Below, piece after piece: positions 1-9,580 of a stretch of DNA of 64,000 bases. The stretch spans positions 3,162,001 to 3,226,000 of the forward strand of contig NC_081548.1 of the NCBI RefSeq assembly GCF_901000735.1, read 5' to 3'. A program made the position numbers and the translations under genes. The notes under the pieces were generated by a model. It saw only the letters and a list, made by a program, of their open reading frames with translations. It was not told the DNA's origin and ran no database searches. Origin of the DNA: Corylus avellana (Eukaryota > Streptophyta > Magnoliopsida > Fagales > Betulaceae). Position 1 is the first letter of the stretch, and each line of letters begins with the position of its first letter.

Positions 1-130
1 TGCCATTGATTTTCTTGGCGAAGGGAAGTAGTTCCTGTGTCTTGTCCCTGAATCAGGCAACCATGGTGATTTGCATTAGATTAAAATGTCAATATTATCT
101 ATCAAATATTTTATTTTGACACTCGGTGTC
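1..130. repeat. Left member of a direct repeat around the SEO gene
   Basis: This stretch closely resembles 1945-2044: both share the tttcttggcg core, the aatcaggcaaccatggt block and the aatattatct block, with a few substitutions and a small indel. It lies just past SEO exon 3, so it is probably SEO intron sequence. The second copy sits next to a broken SEO exon 1. This shows a local tandem duplication of the SEO gene. Confidence 0.7.
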
Positions 131-222
131 TAAACACCTAACCTATGAATTAGTCAATAATAATGCAATTACACTACAACAAGAAGTCTTATAATTGTAA
201 CATGTCAATGACAAGAACTTAC

Positions 223-1377
223 TCATCACTCTTGAGACAAAGCATCTGAGTTGTGCAAGCTGCAATAGTAATGATAATCCAGTAGATAAGCCATGGCTTC
301 ACCTCATACATTTTATCATTATTAGATAGCATTTTCAGCTCTAGGATGGACTCGATGACGTCCAACACGTCATTGATAATTTTGTTAAGTTCACCAATCA
401 TTTTTCTGTATTTTTGAAGGCATGAGTACTTTAATAAGATGGCAGGCACATGCTTTGAGATCTCCGCTGATTCGACAAGTTGGTGTGATGAGTCAAAAGT
501 CAAGAAATCCTCGTAATTCAAAGCAAAAGCCGCAAGCGTCAGCACTGCCTTGTAATCCCATGAATAGTTTGAGAGTTTGGTAAGTATTGACATTGTTGTT
601 TTGTGTGCAATTTCCACACCTGGAGCCTTGCATGCCATCTGAAATTACACATTAATTTATTATTATTATGAAAAAAAAAAAAAAAAAAAAAGTGCTAATG
701 TAACTATACTGTAAAAATGATCACTTTCATCTCAATCCTAATTCATGCCCCACACATCTGGGAAAAAAGAAAATGAAAAAAGATGAGCTATTAATTGTAC
801 AAGATTTTTTTGGGTGAAAAAAAAAATGTCATTCTTTATAATTACCTCATAGGAAAGTTGATTGAGTGTGCATAATAGTGGACCGAAGCTGACTCTGGAC
901 ACTTTTTCCTCCATGTTCTCCGGGTGTTCCTGGCCCTATAGTAAATAAGAATTAATCATAAGTATATAAAGAAATTTGGTATGCAGAATGACTATTTAAT
1001 TTGTTCACTCCTAATATTATAATATCCCACACCTTCGGACTAGAAGATAAAATGGTAGTCTAAAAAAATAAAAAATAAAAAAATAAAAAAATAAAAAAAA
1101 GGGAAAAAAGAAAGAGAATCTTCTGAAGAATATGATGGTAGAAACAAATAGACATATATACCAGTAAAAGATTGTCGACAATATGGGTGGAACGCCTAAG
1201 AATGTTTTTAACGACAACGAAAAGAGAGTCGGCATCAAATTTTTCGTCAAGTACTGGAACAATATGGGTTGGAGAAATTAGACCCATCAACTCGTCGCAC
1301 TTCATGGTAAACGGGTTCGGCTGATCACCCTCACGGGGTTGCTGTGCTGTAATTGGCAGCATCCTCTCGCTGGCCAT
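223..1377 (-). CDS. Sieve element occlusion (SEO) protein, 5' exons only (partial)
   Basis: SEO proteins build the P-protein filaments of phloem sieve elements. I see three coding exons on the minus strand: 1162-1377 (72 codons, starting MASERMLPITAQQ), 846-935 (30 codons) and 223-638 (138 codons plus 2 bases). GT/AG borders are present at each junction and the phases are compatible. Exon 3 opens with MACKAPG and contains NYSWDYKAVLTLAAFALNYE, the hallmark of the SEO N-terminal domain (family knowledge). It ends in a hydrophobic stretch near WLIYWIIITIAACTTQM. The start was chosen because the exon 1 N-terminus matches SEO proteins. The thioredoxin-like middle and C-terminal parts would lie left of the window, so whether the gene is intact is unknown. 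A short poly-A run lies in intron 2. Confidence 0.75.
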
Positions 1378-1944
1378 AGTATTGTCGATTGGAAAGCTTG
1401 GGAGGTTAGAAACTCTTATAGGTTTGTGGAAGAACAGAGAAGCATTCAACGCTGTTAGGAATTCCAAAGACTAGAACAATCTCAAGCACAGCAATATGAC
1501 CATTCCTCATCCCCAGCAAAGAGAAGAAGTCAGCCAAACTCGCCAATGAAATACAAGAAACTGAGAAAGAACAAGGAAAAAAAAAAGGAAGGGGGGGAGC
1601 GAGCAGGTGAAGATAGATCAACGTTGGTCAACCAAAACCGCGTGAAACAATGTCAATGAAATACAACAGTAGAAATGGTCAATGAATAAAACAACAAAGA
1701 AAAAACAAGGAAAAGAGGGGAGCAGGTGAAGGCGAATTTACTTTTTAAATTTTTTAAAATAATAAATATAAATGTCACTTAAAATATATAACTGAATGTA
1801 AAGACTAGAATCACTAAAAAAAAAACAAAACAGAAGAAACAAAGAGAGCAAGGTGAAGAGGTGTCACCATTGGTGAACAAATTTATTTATGATTTTTATC
1901 GTCAGGGAAGTGAATCGCCAAGTCTTATTGGCACCCTTAGCCTG
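1378..1944. other. SEO upstream region, no gene seen
   Basis: AT-rich and poly-purine-rich sequence upstream of SEO exon 1. It should hold the SEO promoter, but no convincing TATA box or other site could be fixed. No coding signal was recognised. Confidence 0.4.
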
Positions 1945-2044
1945 TTGCAGGTGTCATTGATTTTCTTGGCGGAGGGAAGTGAATCAGGCAACCATGGTCA
2001 TTTGCATTAGATTAAGATGACAATATTATCTAATAAATATTTTT
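1945..2044. repeat. Right member of the SEO direct repeat
   Basis: Second copy of the 1-130 sequence, lacking a short block after the ggagggaagt stretch. It runs directly into the broken exon 1 copy at 2045, so exons 2 and 3 and their introns are missing between exon 1 and what is probably intron 3. Confidence 0.65.
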
Positions 2045-2203
2045 GACAATCTGGGTGGAACGCCTAAATTGTTCGTCAGGGGGAACAATATGGGGTGCAG
2101 ATATTAGATCAATGATCTCGTGGTGGTACATCGTAAACAGGTTCAGCTGATCACCCTCACTGGGTTGCTGTGCAGTAATTGACAGCATCTCATCGCTGGC
2201 CAT
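2045..2203 (-). pseudogene. Broken SEO exon 1 duplicate
   Basis: The minus-strand reading starts MASDEMLSITAQQPSEGDQ and parallels exon 1 of the SEO gene (MASERMLPITAQQPREGDQ). About 13 residues are missing between VPPDEQF and RRSTQIV, where the neighbour has a DADSLFVVVKNIL stretch. No exon 2 or 3 follows. It is a truncated tandem duplicate, very probably non-functional. Confidence 0.7.
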
Positions 2204-2340
2204 TGTAATGTCTATTAGAAACTCTTGATTATAGGTTTTGTGGAAGAACAGAAAAGCTATCTTATGTATGTTGTACGGCGACTTTAATCTATATAGCCGC
2301 CTCAATCATGGTTTAAAGAAAAGGAAGGCAAGGTGAACGC

Positions 2341-2381
2341 GCGTCAACGTTCTTTTCTTTTCTTTTCTTTTCTTTTCTTTT
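2341..2381. repeat. (TTTTC)n microsatellite
   Basis: Six or more consecutive TTTTC units can be read directly, followed by a T run. Simple sequence repeat in intergenic DNA. Confidence 0.9.
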
Positions 2382-3834
2382 TTTGGTTTTTGCGCGTCAT
2401 CGTTCATAAGTCTTAACTCTAGGAAATGCGCAGATCAAATCAAACCATTCCTACACGTCTTCCATTGTGAGACGTCTTCACCTGCTCCCCTGTTTTTTTT
2501 CATTGTTTTTTCTTCTTTCTTGTATTAATTTTTTTTTGTAAGAAGCACCCGAAAGGGGGAGAGAGACGGAGGGCCTGCTATCCATTGTGAGCTACACTTC
2601 ATTTACAGAACTTCTAAGCTAAAGGTGAAAGCCTTCTCTCCTTTATACCAAATATAATGCAATATTAAAAGGTCCAATAATCTCTCTCTCGCGCTGTTTT
2701 ATAGACTTCTTCTCTATTGTTTATGCTTGCAGTGATTTAACTTAAACGTCGCCGCTTTTCATTCTAGTTGTTGTTTTAGGTGAATGACCTGAAATTTAGT
2801 AAAATTTTATGTAGATTCGGCTCTTCTTCTTTTTTTTTTCTTCTTTTAATTATTCCTAGCTATATATTGACAGCCTTACATTTTGTTTTACAATTAGGGT
2901 TTTATTTATTTATTTTAAGATTTAAACATGTTACATTCACAATAAGGTGATTGCACATCACCGGAGGGTGCTGAGCTGAAATATGTCCCCAAAAGCTCCC
3001 ATATTTTATCATTTTGATTGGTTACTGTGATTGAGTTGTGTCTGGAAATGGGATTGCACGATGGAATTTGTAAAACTGGGATTGAATTGGATGAAGTAAA
3101 ACTCCACTTTGGGTAGGAGTTGCATCGCACACAACTTGTTTGATAAAAGACCCCCCTGACTTCTCCTACACTAACACTCTACCCTGCTAACCAAAACATA
3201 ATTACGTTGAGTAATGGTAGAAGTCACTCATGTTTTTCTCTAGTGTCACTCTAAGAATGATGTGGCCTCTAAAATCACAATTGGGCTTGTGATTGATCAT
3301 TATTGAATTTTGATCTAATGGTAATTTTAAAAGTCACCTTATTCATAAAGTGATATAAGAGGGATACAAGAGCGACTTCTAGAATTACGTAACTACATTA
3401 CCATACAAGTGGCTTATACTCAACTACTAAAACTAGTTGCAACATCCCAATAACCTTCTTCTTCTCTTGCTCTTATTTTTGAGACTTTGGATTGGGTTGG
3501 ACTCTCTCACATTTTTTTTAAAGTTTATGGTAGCCTCTCAATGAATTCTAGGTCTCCCAAAATTTTAACATATTTCATATAAACGAGGATATAATTTGTT
3601 CAATTTGACCCCCTCCATTATAAGTTTCTGAATTTTTTTTCTTAACGTTTTTTAATTAGCATAATGTACTTGGTGTCTCTCAATAGGGAAAGCCCTCACC
3701 ATCGTTGATAATTGAAGCAGCTATGAACTCAACCTGTTACCGGGGAAAGGATGAGATAGTGTGGCACATATGATTTGTTGAGTTAACTGATATGTCAGTT
3801 TGTAAAATTACTTTTCCAACTTTTTTATTTTATT
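2382..3834. other. Intergenic, no gene recognised
   Basis: AT-rich DNA with pyrimidine tracts. The short open frames here show no family motif. It separates the SEO remnant from the DUF247 gene block. Confidence 0.4.
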
Positions 3835-3945
3835 TTATTTTTTTTATAAGTAATTGGCCCTAAGGGGAGTGGGCATGAGAGATTTGAACTGATAACTTCT
3901 GCAACATGAGGCAAGATCCCTAGCTAGCCGATTGAGATACCTCTT
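3835..3945 (-). mobile_element. tRNA-derived SINE, minus strand
   Basis: Reversed, the sequence begins with an A-box-like TATCTCAATCGGCTAG and has a B-box-like AGTTCAAATCTC about 45 bases on. It ends in TTACTTATAA and an A-rich tail, seen on the plus strand as the T-rich run at 3815-3845. The head resembles the SINEs at 51056 and 53869, but the body differs. Polymerase III promoter boxes plus an A tail are the basis. No clean target duplication was fixed. Confidence 0.55.
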
Positions 3946-4189
3946 AGAATTTTTTATTTATTTAACATTTTTATTTTTCATGCAAAGGCTTTCACAAAAT
4001 CAACTTACCAAAAAGCTTTTTTTAATATGTGATAGTCAATCAACCAGTAAATTTTGTGTCCTAATTACATTTGAGTTGGGATAGTGTGATACGCGTGAGC
4101 TCATGATATAATATCATTAGGAGTAAATGTTTTAGAATTCAATGTCGAAAGGATCTATGATAAAAATAACCTCCCTATAATATCATATC

Positions 4190-4681
4190 TATAACATTCC
4201 AATCTTATATTGGGAAGATAAATAGCTCACATAAATTTGTTAAATTAGAAAGGCACTCATGGGGTTCTAAGTTATAGTTTCTTACCAAGTGAAACTAGGT
4301 TCTATAAATGATTATATGAAGCTTCAAATTGACTAGTGTTTTTAGAGTGATGGTGTAAATGTGGCTAGCTTTCTCTGGATTATTACAAATAGTATGAGAG
4401 CAACCGAATAATGCCATGTGGTACTAACCACTGCATGACATGGCTCTGATAAGAACATTAAGGATTTAAGGTGAGAGATTATAATAACCGAGTCTCACAT
4501 TGAGAAGATGAATAACCCACATAAAGTGGGTGGATTATAAAGACACTCATGGTTCTAAGTCATTCATTGGTTCTTACTAGATAAAACTAGGATTTGTAAG
4601 TGATTATAAGAAGCTTTAAATTAACTAGTCATTTTGGAGTAATAGTGTAGATATGGCTAGCGATTTTTCTAGGTTGTCACA
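4190..4681 (+). mobile_element. TRIM element, complete, with 5-bp target duplication
   Basis: Two direct repeats act as LTRs: 4190-4387 and 4480-4681 (198 and 202 bp, moderately diverged). Directly after the first comes TAGTATGAGAGC (4390-4401), a near match to the initiator-methionine tRNA primer site TGGTATCAGAGC. The internal part is only about 90 bp and has no coding capacity, typical of terminal-repeat retrotransposons in miniature. ATATC flanks both ends (4185-4189 and 4682-4686), which fixes the borders. Diverged LTRs suggest an old insertion. It needs enzymes from another element to move. Confidence 0.8.
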
Positions 4682-5182
4682 ATATCAACAACGAATTTCT
4701 TGCTATTAGAGCTATTGTCATTGTGGCAGTCTTTGAAACCTAAGAGTTTCTTGGAAAAGTGGTCTTAATCGGTATGTGTTGCCTATTAAATATTGTAATT
4801 TGTATCTCATAAGTTGTATAGTATTGTAACTTGTGTGCTTGATTATCTTGGCAGTTGCATTTGTGTTGAGAAGTGTCTAAAGAAGGGTTGAATGTGGTAG
4901 TAATAAGAATGGGAGTTGTTGGAATATTGGCAATATAATGTGGGAAACGATCGAGTCTAAAATTAAACTATTTTGTATTGTTTTCTCCTTGTAATTAGTA
5001 AGAATAGAATAGTGGTTGAGCATGGCTCCGTATTTTGCTCTTGATATGTCTATGAAATTATATTTCTCTTTTTCCACAGCATCACTTGAATCATGGGAAA
5101 TGGGAAACTACCCATCCAATATTTTTATTACTAGTGACTCTTGTCTTTGTCATTAGGAAATTTAAGGAAGGCAACTTGATAG
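4682..5182. other. Upstream region of the first DUF247 gene
   Basis: About 500 bp between the TRIM and the DUF247 start codon. It presumably holds the promoter and 5' UTR. No TATA box could be assigned with confidence. Confidence 0.35.
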
Positions 5183-6493
5183 ATGGGAGAACCAGTAAGT
5201 GCGGAAATTCAACAAATAGCAAATGCTTCAATAAAAGATGAATATCAACGTGCAAATTTAGTAAATGACATCACAAAAGAGGTAGAAAGCTTGAAGCCTC
5301 TCTCATCACCTGAATGTTGTATCTATAAGGTTCCAGATCCCCTTCGCAAGTTAAATGAAGAAGCCTACACTCCTCAGGTTATTTCAATAGGGCCTTTTCA
5401 CCATGGCAATCAAAAATTGCAAATCATGGAAAAGTACAAAGTACGATATCTCAAGGAATTCATGGAACGGGTCAAGATAAACTTGGAGAATTTAGTATGC
5501 ACTATAGAGGATTCTGAAGAAAGTGTCCGTCAATGTTATGCAGAGGTTATTCCACTTAGCAGGTATGATTTTTTGAAAATGATCTTGATGGATGCAAGCT
5601 TCATTGTTGAGCTTTTCGTCAGAAATTGGCGGGGAGGATCAGCATGGACACGTGATGACAGGAAAGTATTAAAGCCATGGTTGGCTGCTAGGATGGTGCT
5701 GGACTTTATGTTACTTGAAAATCAACTTCCTTTTTTTATTATTGAGAAATTATTTGAGCTTGCATCTGCATCTCGCCGAGACTTACCTTCCTTCACTGAG
5801 CTTACCTTTCGCTACTTTGAATTTTACAACATTCAAAATTTTTCTCCCAATCTTGAGCCGAAAATAATGCACTTTGTTGATTTGCTTAGAAAATTTTACC
5901 TACCTCATCCCCAAAGTCTACCAAGAAGAAAATCTCAAATAGTTGAGCATATGTACGGTGCAACCCAATTGAGTGAGGTAGGATTGAAGTTCGAGGTGAA
6001 TCGCTCAAGCAAATGCTTACTTGACCTACACTATGAGAAGGGAGTGTTGAAAATCCCTCGCTTTACGTTGGACAATTGCACAGAGCTTTATGCTCGAAAC
6101 CTAATGGCTTTCGAGCAATGTCACTATCCAAATGACTCATATGTTACTGATTATTTTCTCATGTTACATTTTCTTATCCAGAGTGAAAAAGATGTGGGGT
6201 TACTTGGTCGAAAGGGGATCATGGTTAATGGCCTAGGTAACAATGATGCAACTTTCATCAACAGTCTAGGAACAAGTATTGTATATTCAACCATGAGCTC
6301 CAATTATTATGATATTTGTAACAAGTTGAAAGAATTCTACGAGGACCCTTCACATGGTTGGTTGGCTTCCTTGAGACGGGATTATCTTCGCACTCCTTGG
6401 TTGGTCGCTTCTACCACAGCTGCTGTTACCTTGTTGATTCTCACTTTCGTACAAGCTGTTTGCTCTATCCTCCAAGTAAAGTGTAAGACTTAA
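5183..6493 (+). CDS. DUF247 / UPF0481 family membrane protein
   Basis: Single-exon gene of 436 residues, the usual size for plant DUF247 proteins (UPF0481, At3g47200-like). Family signatures run in order: CCIYKVPDPLRKLN near residue 46, AYTPQVISIGPFHHG near 60, LMDASFIVELF near 130, MLLENQLPFFIIEKLFEL near 175, and KIPRFTLDNCTELYARNLMAFEQ near 290. The C-terminus has one membrane segment (residues about 408-430, WLVASTTAAVTLLILTFVQA) and a short tail ending KCKT. Molecular function is unknown; in grasses some DUF247 genes take part in self-incompatibility, but nothing here shows that. The ATG at 5183 is the first in frame before the conserved domain. A retroelement sits 69 bp past the stop codon. 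It is clearly diverged from the two DUF247 genes at 48.5 and 56 kb. Confidence 0.88.
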   Translation: MGEPVSAEIQQIANASIKDEYQRANLVNDITKEVESLKPLSSPECCIYKVPDPLRKLNEEAYTPQVISIGPFHHGNQKLQIMEKYKVRYLKEFMERVKINLENLVCTIEDSEESVRQCYAEVIPLSRYDFLKMILMDASFIVELFVRNWRGGSAWTRDDRKVLKPWLAARMVLDFMLLENQLPFFIIEKLFELASASRRDLPSFTELTFRYFEFYNIQNFSPNLEPKIMHFVDLLRKFYLPHPQSLPRRKSQIVEHMYGATQLSEVGLKFEVNRSSKCLLDLHYEKGVLKIPRFTLDNCTELYARNLMAFEQCHYPNDSYVTDYFLMLHFLIQSEKDVGLLGRKGIMVNGLGNNDATFINSLGTSIVYSTMSSNYYDICNKLKEFYEDPSHGWLASLRRDYLRTPWLVASTTAAVTLLILTFVQAVCSILQVKCKT

Positions 6494-6562
6494 ACTCATG
6501 TCTTCTCTTTAGAAACTTAAGATGCGTGTCTCAAACTCCTCTGGAAATAGACCTGTTCTGTT

Positions 6563-6835
6563 TGTTAAGAATATTACTTGTTATTTACTTCTTTAGGTAT
6601 TATTAGTCTACTAAGTTTACCTTTTCTTATTCTACTAGGTTTACCTTTCCTTATTATATTAGGTTTATATTTCCTTAATCTATTAGGTTACCTGCCTCTC
6701 TATAAATAGAGGCCTCTGTATTCATTATTATTAGAAGAGTCAATACAATGTAGTCCATTGTGTGCTTTCGCTCTCTCTCTCTCTTCTCTCTCTTTCTTTC
6801 TTCCGCTTCTAATATATTATCCAATATATTTAACA
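6563..6835 (+). repeat. 5' LTR of the non-autonomous element
   Basis: 273 bp, with TATAAATA at 6701-6708 followed by a CT-rich microsatellite near 6771-6801. This is the expected promoter of the element. Confidence 0.88.
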
Positions 6836-7283
6836 TGGTATCCGAGCCACCTTTCTGTGGCCTCCAATAAACGTCTTTGACGTTTTCCAGCGCCGCCAGT
6901 GTTATCCGGCTCATCCATCCCTCTATCCCTCACGGTTCTCCATCTTCTCCTCGAAGTTTTCAGCGGATCACTATACCGCTTGAAAGCCCGAAAGCCAACT
7001 GTCACAGAGCTGCCTTATGCAGTCCCATTGGAGCACTCACGCGCCGCCCAAAGGTTCGACAATTCCTCCACCGACCGCCACGGTGGTCCGATTGCTTCTC
7101 TCAGGCCACTGATTGATAGATCTGCTCCCCGTGACTCTAGAACTGCAACCAAAATCTAGATCTAGTGTTCCACGCGCTCTCACCGCCACTTATATATTTG
7201 CGCGTGAGATCCACGTGCCGCCTTCAATCGCGCGTGTCCACACGCGCCAGAAGCTCCAACGATCACCTTAGCCCTAAGTGCAA

Positions 7284-7482
7284 CGTCAGCCCCCGAGTGC
7301 CACGTCATCCCTGAGTGCCACGTCAGCCCTTTGTGCCACATCAGCTTACCTGCCACGTCATCAGCCACTGCAATGTCAATACATCAGCCACGTCAGCGTC
7401 TATTCCACGTCAACACCTTGACAGGGTTGACTTTTCTATCGTTGACCATTGACCTTTGACTTTGACCACTGAAAAGTTGACC
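7284..7482 (+). promoter_or_regulatory. Cluster of TGACG and W-box motifs inside the element
   Basis: Six CGTCA motifs (TGACG on the other strand) start at 7284, 7303, 7321, 7356, 7391 and 7408, most in a CCACGTCA context. They are followed by seven TTGAC cores between 7418 and 7482, at least six of them TTGACY. TGACG is the core bound by TGA-class bZIP factors and TTGACY is the WRKY W-box (established knowledge). A CACGTG G-box is at about 7212. Motif density is seen directly; regulatory activity is inference. Confidence 0.5.
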
Positions 7483-7721
7483 AGGTGTTTTCTACTCAAT
7501 TTTTCGTCCTAATTTCAAATTTGTGGTCTATTTTTGCTTTTGGCATCTCTATATGGCAGAAAACAAGATTCTTATCCAAATTCAGGCGTTTGTTTTATGT
7601 GGTTCAACTTGGTTCATGCTTGTTCAATTCGGTTCCATAGCCTTTTCTTTGGCGCAGTTCAATCTGGTTCATTCTTCTTGCGGTAGGCACTCTCAGGTCA
7701 GACCACCTTTCCTCAGGTCCA

Positions 7722-8176
7722 TGGGTTTTCGGGCCAAAGAAGCCCCTTTCAACCGGCCCACTTATGCCTTGTCAAATGCCGCCATCACCGGTCACTGCAG
7801 CTTCTCCTAGGCCATTGATCCATTACTAGTGAGAATTTTTTTTTTATCAGACCTTTTAACGGTCCAAGGGTTTCAGGCATGATTAGCCTCTTCAACCGGC
7901 CATTTTTCTCCTTACTTAGCTCAGCCGACCAAGCAAGACGGTCTGCTAGTTAGATGGGTCAGACTTTAGTTCAGCCGACAAGGCGAGACGGTCCAAGGGT
8001 TTCAGGCATGATTAGCCTCTTCAACCGGCCCTGCTTATCTCAGCTGACCAGGCGAGACGATCTACTAGTTAGATGGGTCAGACTTTCGTTCAGCCGACAA
8101 GGCGAGACGGTCCAAGGGTTACGGGCCAAACAAGTTCCTTTTAACCGAACCTACTTTTCTCAGCCGACCAGGCGAG
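7722..8176 (+). repeat. Degenerate tandem repeats, about 120-130 bp period
   Basis: Blocks starting GGTCCAAGGG at 7861, 7990 and 8109 each carry CTTCAACCGGCC or a variant, then CAGCCGACCAGGCGAGACG. A fourth, more diverged block begins near 7722 (GGTCCATGGG). Spacings are 129 and 119 bp. They lie within the element interior and encode nothing recognisable. Confidence 0.75.
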
Positions 8177-8403
8177 CTACTTCATTACTAGTATATGGTT
8201 TTCAAGTCAAAATTACAACCATGTGAACCAAGCTCCAGCTTAAATGCATTGCTCAAATTCAGGCATAATCTACTGGTCTCTAACAACTTTTATGGCATTA
8301 CTTCAACAATTGTTTCGGCACAAGCAGCTTTTTCGACGAATTCCTTTTTCTTTCCCTTTTCGTTTATTCAAACTCAAGTTTACACATTGAGTTTGAGGGG
8401 GGA

Positions 8404-8672
8404 TGTTAAGAATATTACTTGTTATTTACTTCTTTAGGTATTATTAGTCTACTAGGTTTACCTTTTCTTATTCTACTAGGTTTACCTTTCTTTATTATAT
8501 TAGGTTTATATTTCCTTAATCTATTAGGTTACCTGCCTCTCTATAAATAGAGGCCTCTGTATTCATTATTATTAGAAGAGTCAATACAATGTAGTCCATT
8601 GTGTGCTTTCGCTCTCTCTCTCTCTTCTCTCTCTTTCTTCCGCTTCTAATATATTATCCAATATATTTAACA
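8404..8672 (+). repeat. 3' LTR of the non-autonomous element
   Basis: 269 bp, nearly identical to 6563-6835 and preceded by the polypurine tract ending at 8403. The target duplication CTGTT follows at 8673. Confidence 0.88.
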
Positions 8673-9580
8673 CTGTTCTTTTGATTTTTTGTGTTTAATC
8701 TTGTTAAATGAAAGTTATGTTGTCATTGCTGGATCTAAGAATCTCATTGTTTTGGTGGGTGCCAGAGGAGGAGGAGGAAGAGGGCCTACAGCAAGTCCAG
8801 GAGTTGGGAACTAAAACAGATTCAGGAGTTGTTTAGCCGAGCGACAGATAATTGATGGAACTTGACGAAACCAGATCGAAGAAGAGTATAACTGAAGCTT
8901 GCTGGACCGCAGGTTGTAATATATATATTTTGTTTTCTTTTTGAAATATTGTTATTAACGAAACCATATCGGAGAAGTCAAAACCATTTCTTTTGAGAAC
9001 CCAAAATGGGAAAGCAACAAACTTACGGAAATCTTCATATTTGCTGCCTCTGTGCTCTCTGGTCACTTGGGCGATGTTATTTTTGCTTTCGCCAAACAGC
9101 TCCCGGTGCTGGACATCACCGCGGGGAAGCCTCGGCTGTGGTGCTCGCCGTTGAAGCAGTAGCCTCCTCCTCCTCTCTGAAGATATTGTTTCATGGTTGT
9201 TATGGACCGTTAATTATTTTTAAAGATGAGGTACTGTTGTTTTTTTAGCACTTAAGTTGAATCCTCTCAACAAAGGTCAGGAAACATGGATTTGAATTAG
9301 GTGCTTACACTTTCAACGATTTAGATTTAATTTCATTAAAAAATATAATAAATAAAAAATAATAAAGTTAAATCTTAACCATTAAAAAAAGTACATCACA
9401 TATATGGTAGTTGAGTCCTGCAATTTGGCAGCCGTGCGTTTCAAACATATATTAAAAAAAAAAAAAAAAATTTTAAAAAAAAAAATGTTATTTTTTTTAT
9501 TATTATTAGTTAAATTTCTATGAGTTAATATTTAGTTTTTAATGCCTCAAAACTTGTTTTTGAATTCAAAACTAAAATTT
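8673..9580. other. Unassigned region after the retroelement
   Basis: The first part should be the displaced 3' flank of the DUF247 gene. From about 8940 to 9190 the plus strand has a locally GC-richer stretch, but no frame gave a family motif. After 9240 the sequence is AT-rich with long A and T runs. No feature can be supported. Confidence 0.35.

Larger units (their letters stand above)
6563..8672 (+). mobile_element. Complete non-autonomous LTR retrotransposon (Copia-like ends)
   Basis: LTRs lie at 6563-6835 and 8404-8672, both running TGTTAAG...TTTAACA and nearly identical, differing by about one substitution and one 4-bp CT-tract unit. The target duplication CTGTT is present on both sides (6558-6562 and 8673-8677). 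A primer site TGGTATCCGAGCC begins at 6836, one mismatch from the initiator tRNA complement, and a polypurine tract GAGTTTGAGGGGGGA ends at 8403. The 1.57 kb interior has no gag, protease, integrase or reverse transcriptase and no long open frame, so it must be moved by a relative. LTR style and the GAGTTTGAGGGGGG tract are typical of plant Copia elements. The near-identical LTRs imply recent insertion, into the 3' flank of the DUF247 gene. Confidence 0.88.

Noticed and set aside
2351..2381. Possible direct-repeat array (CRISPR-like)
   Set aside because: It is a simple (TTTTC)n microsatellite. No spaced repeats of CRISPR type occur anywhere, as expected for plant nuclear DNA.
6877..7159. Overlapping plus-strand frames at the start of the non-autonomous element as a gag gene
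   Set aside because: No gag motif or zinc knuckle is present, and the two frames overlap in different phases. They are explained by locally higher GC content.
9006..9248. Plus-strand frame MGKQQTYGNLHICC
   Set aside because: Locally GC-richer and briefly gene-like, but no frame gave a recognisable domain or splice context.
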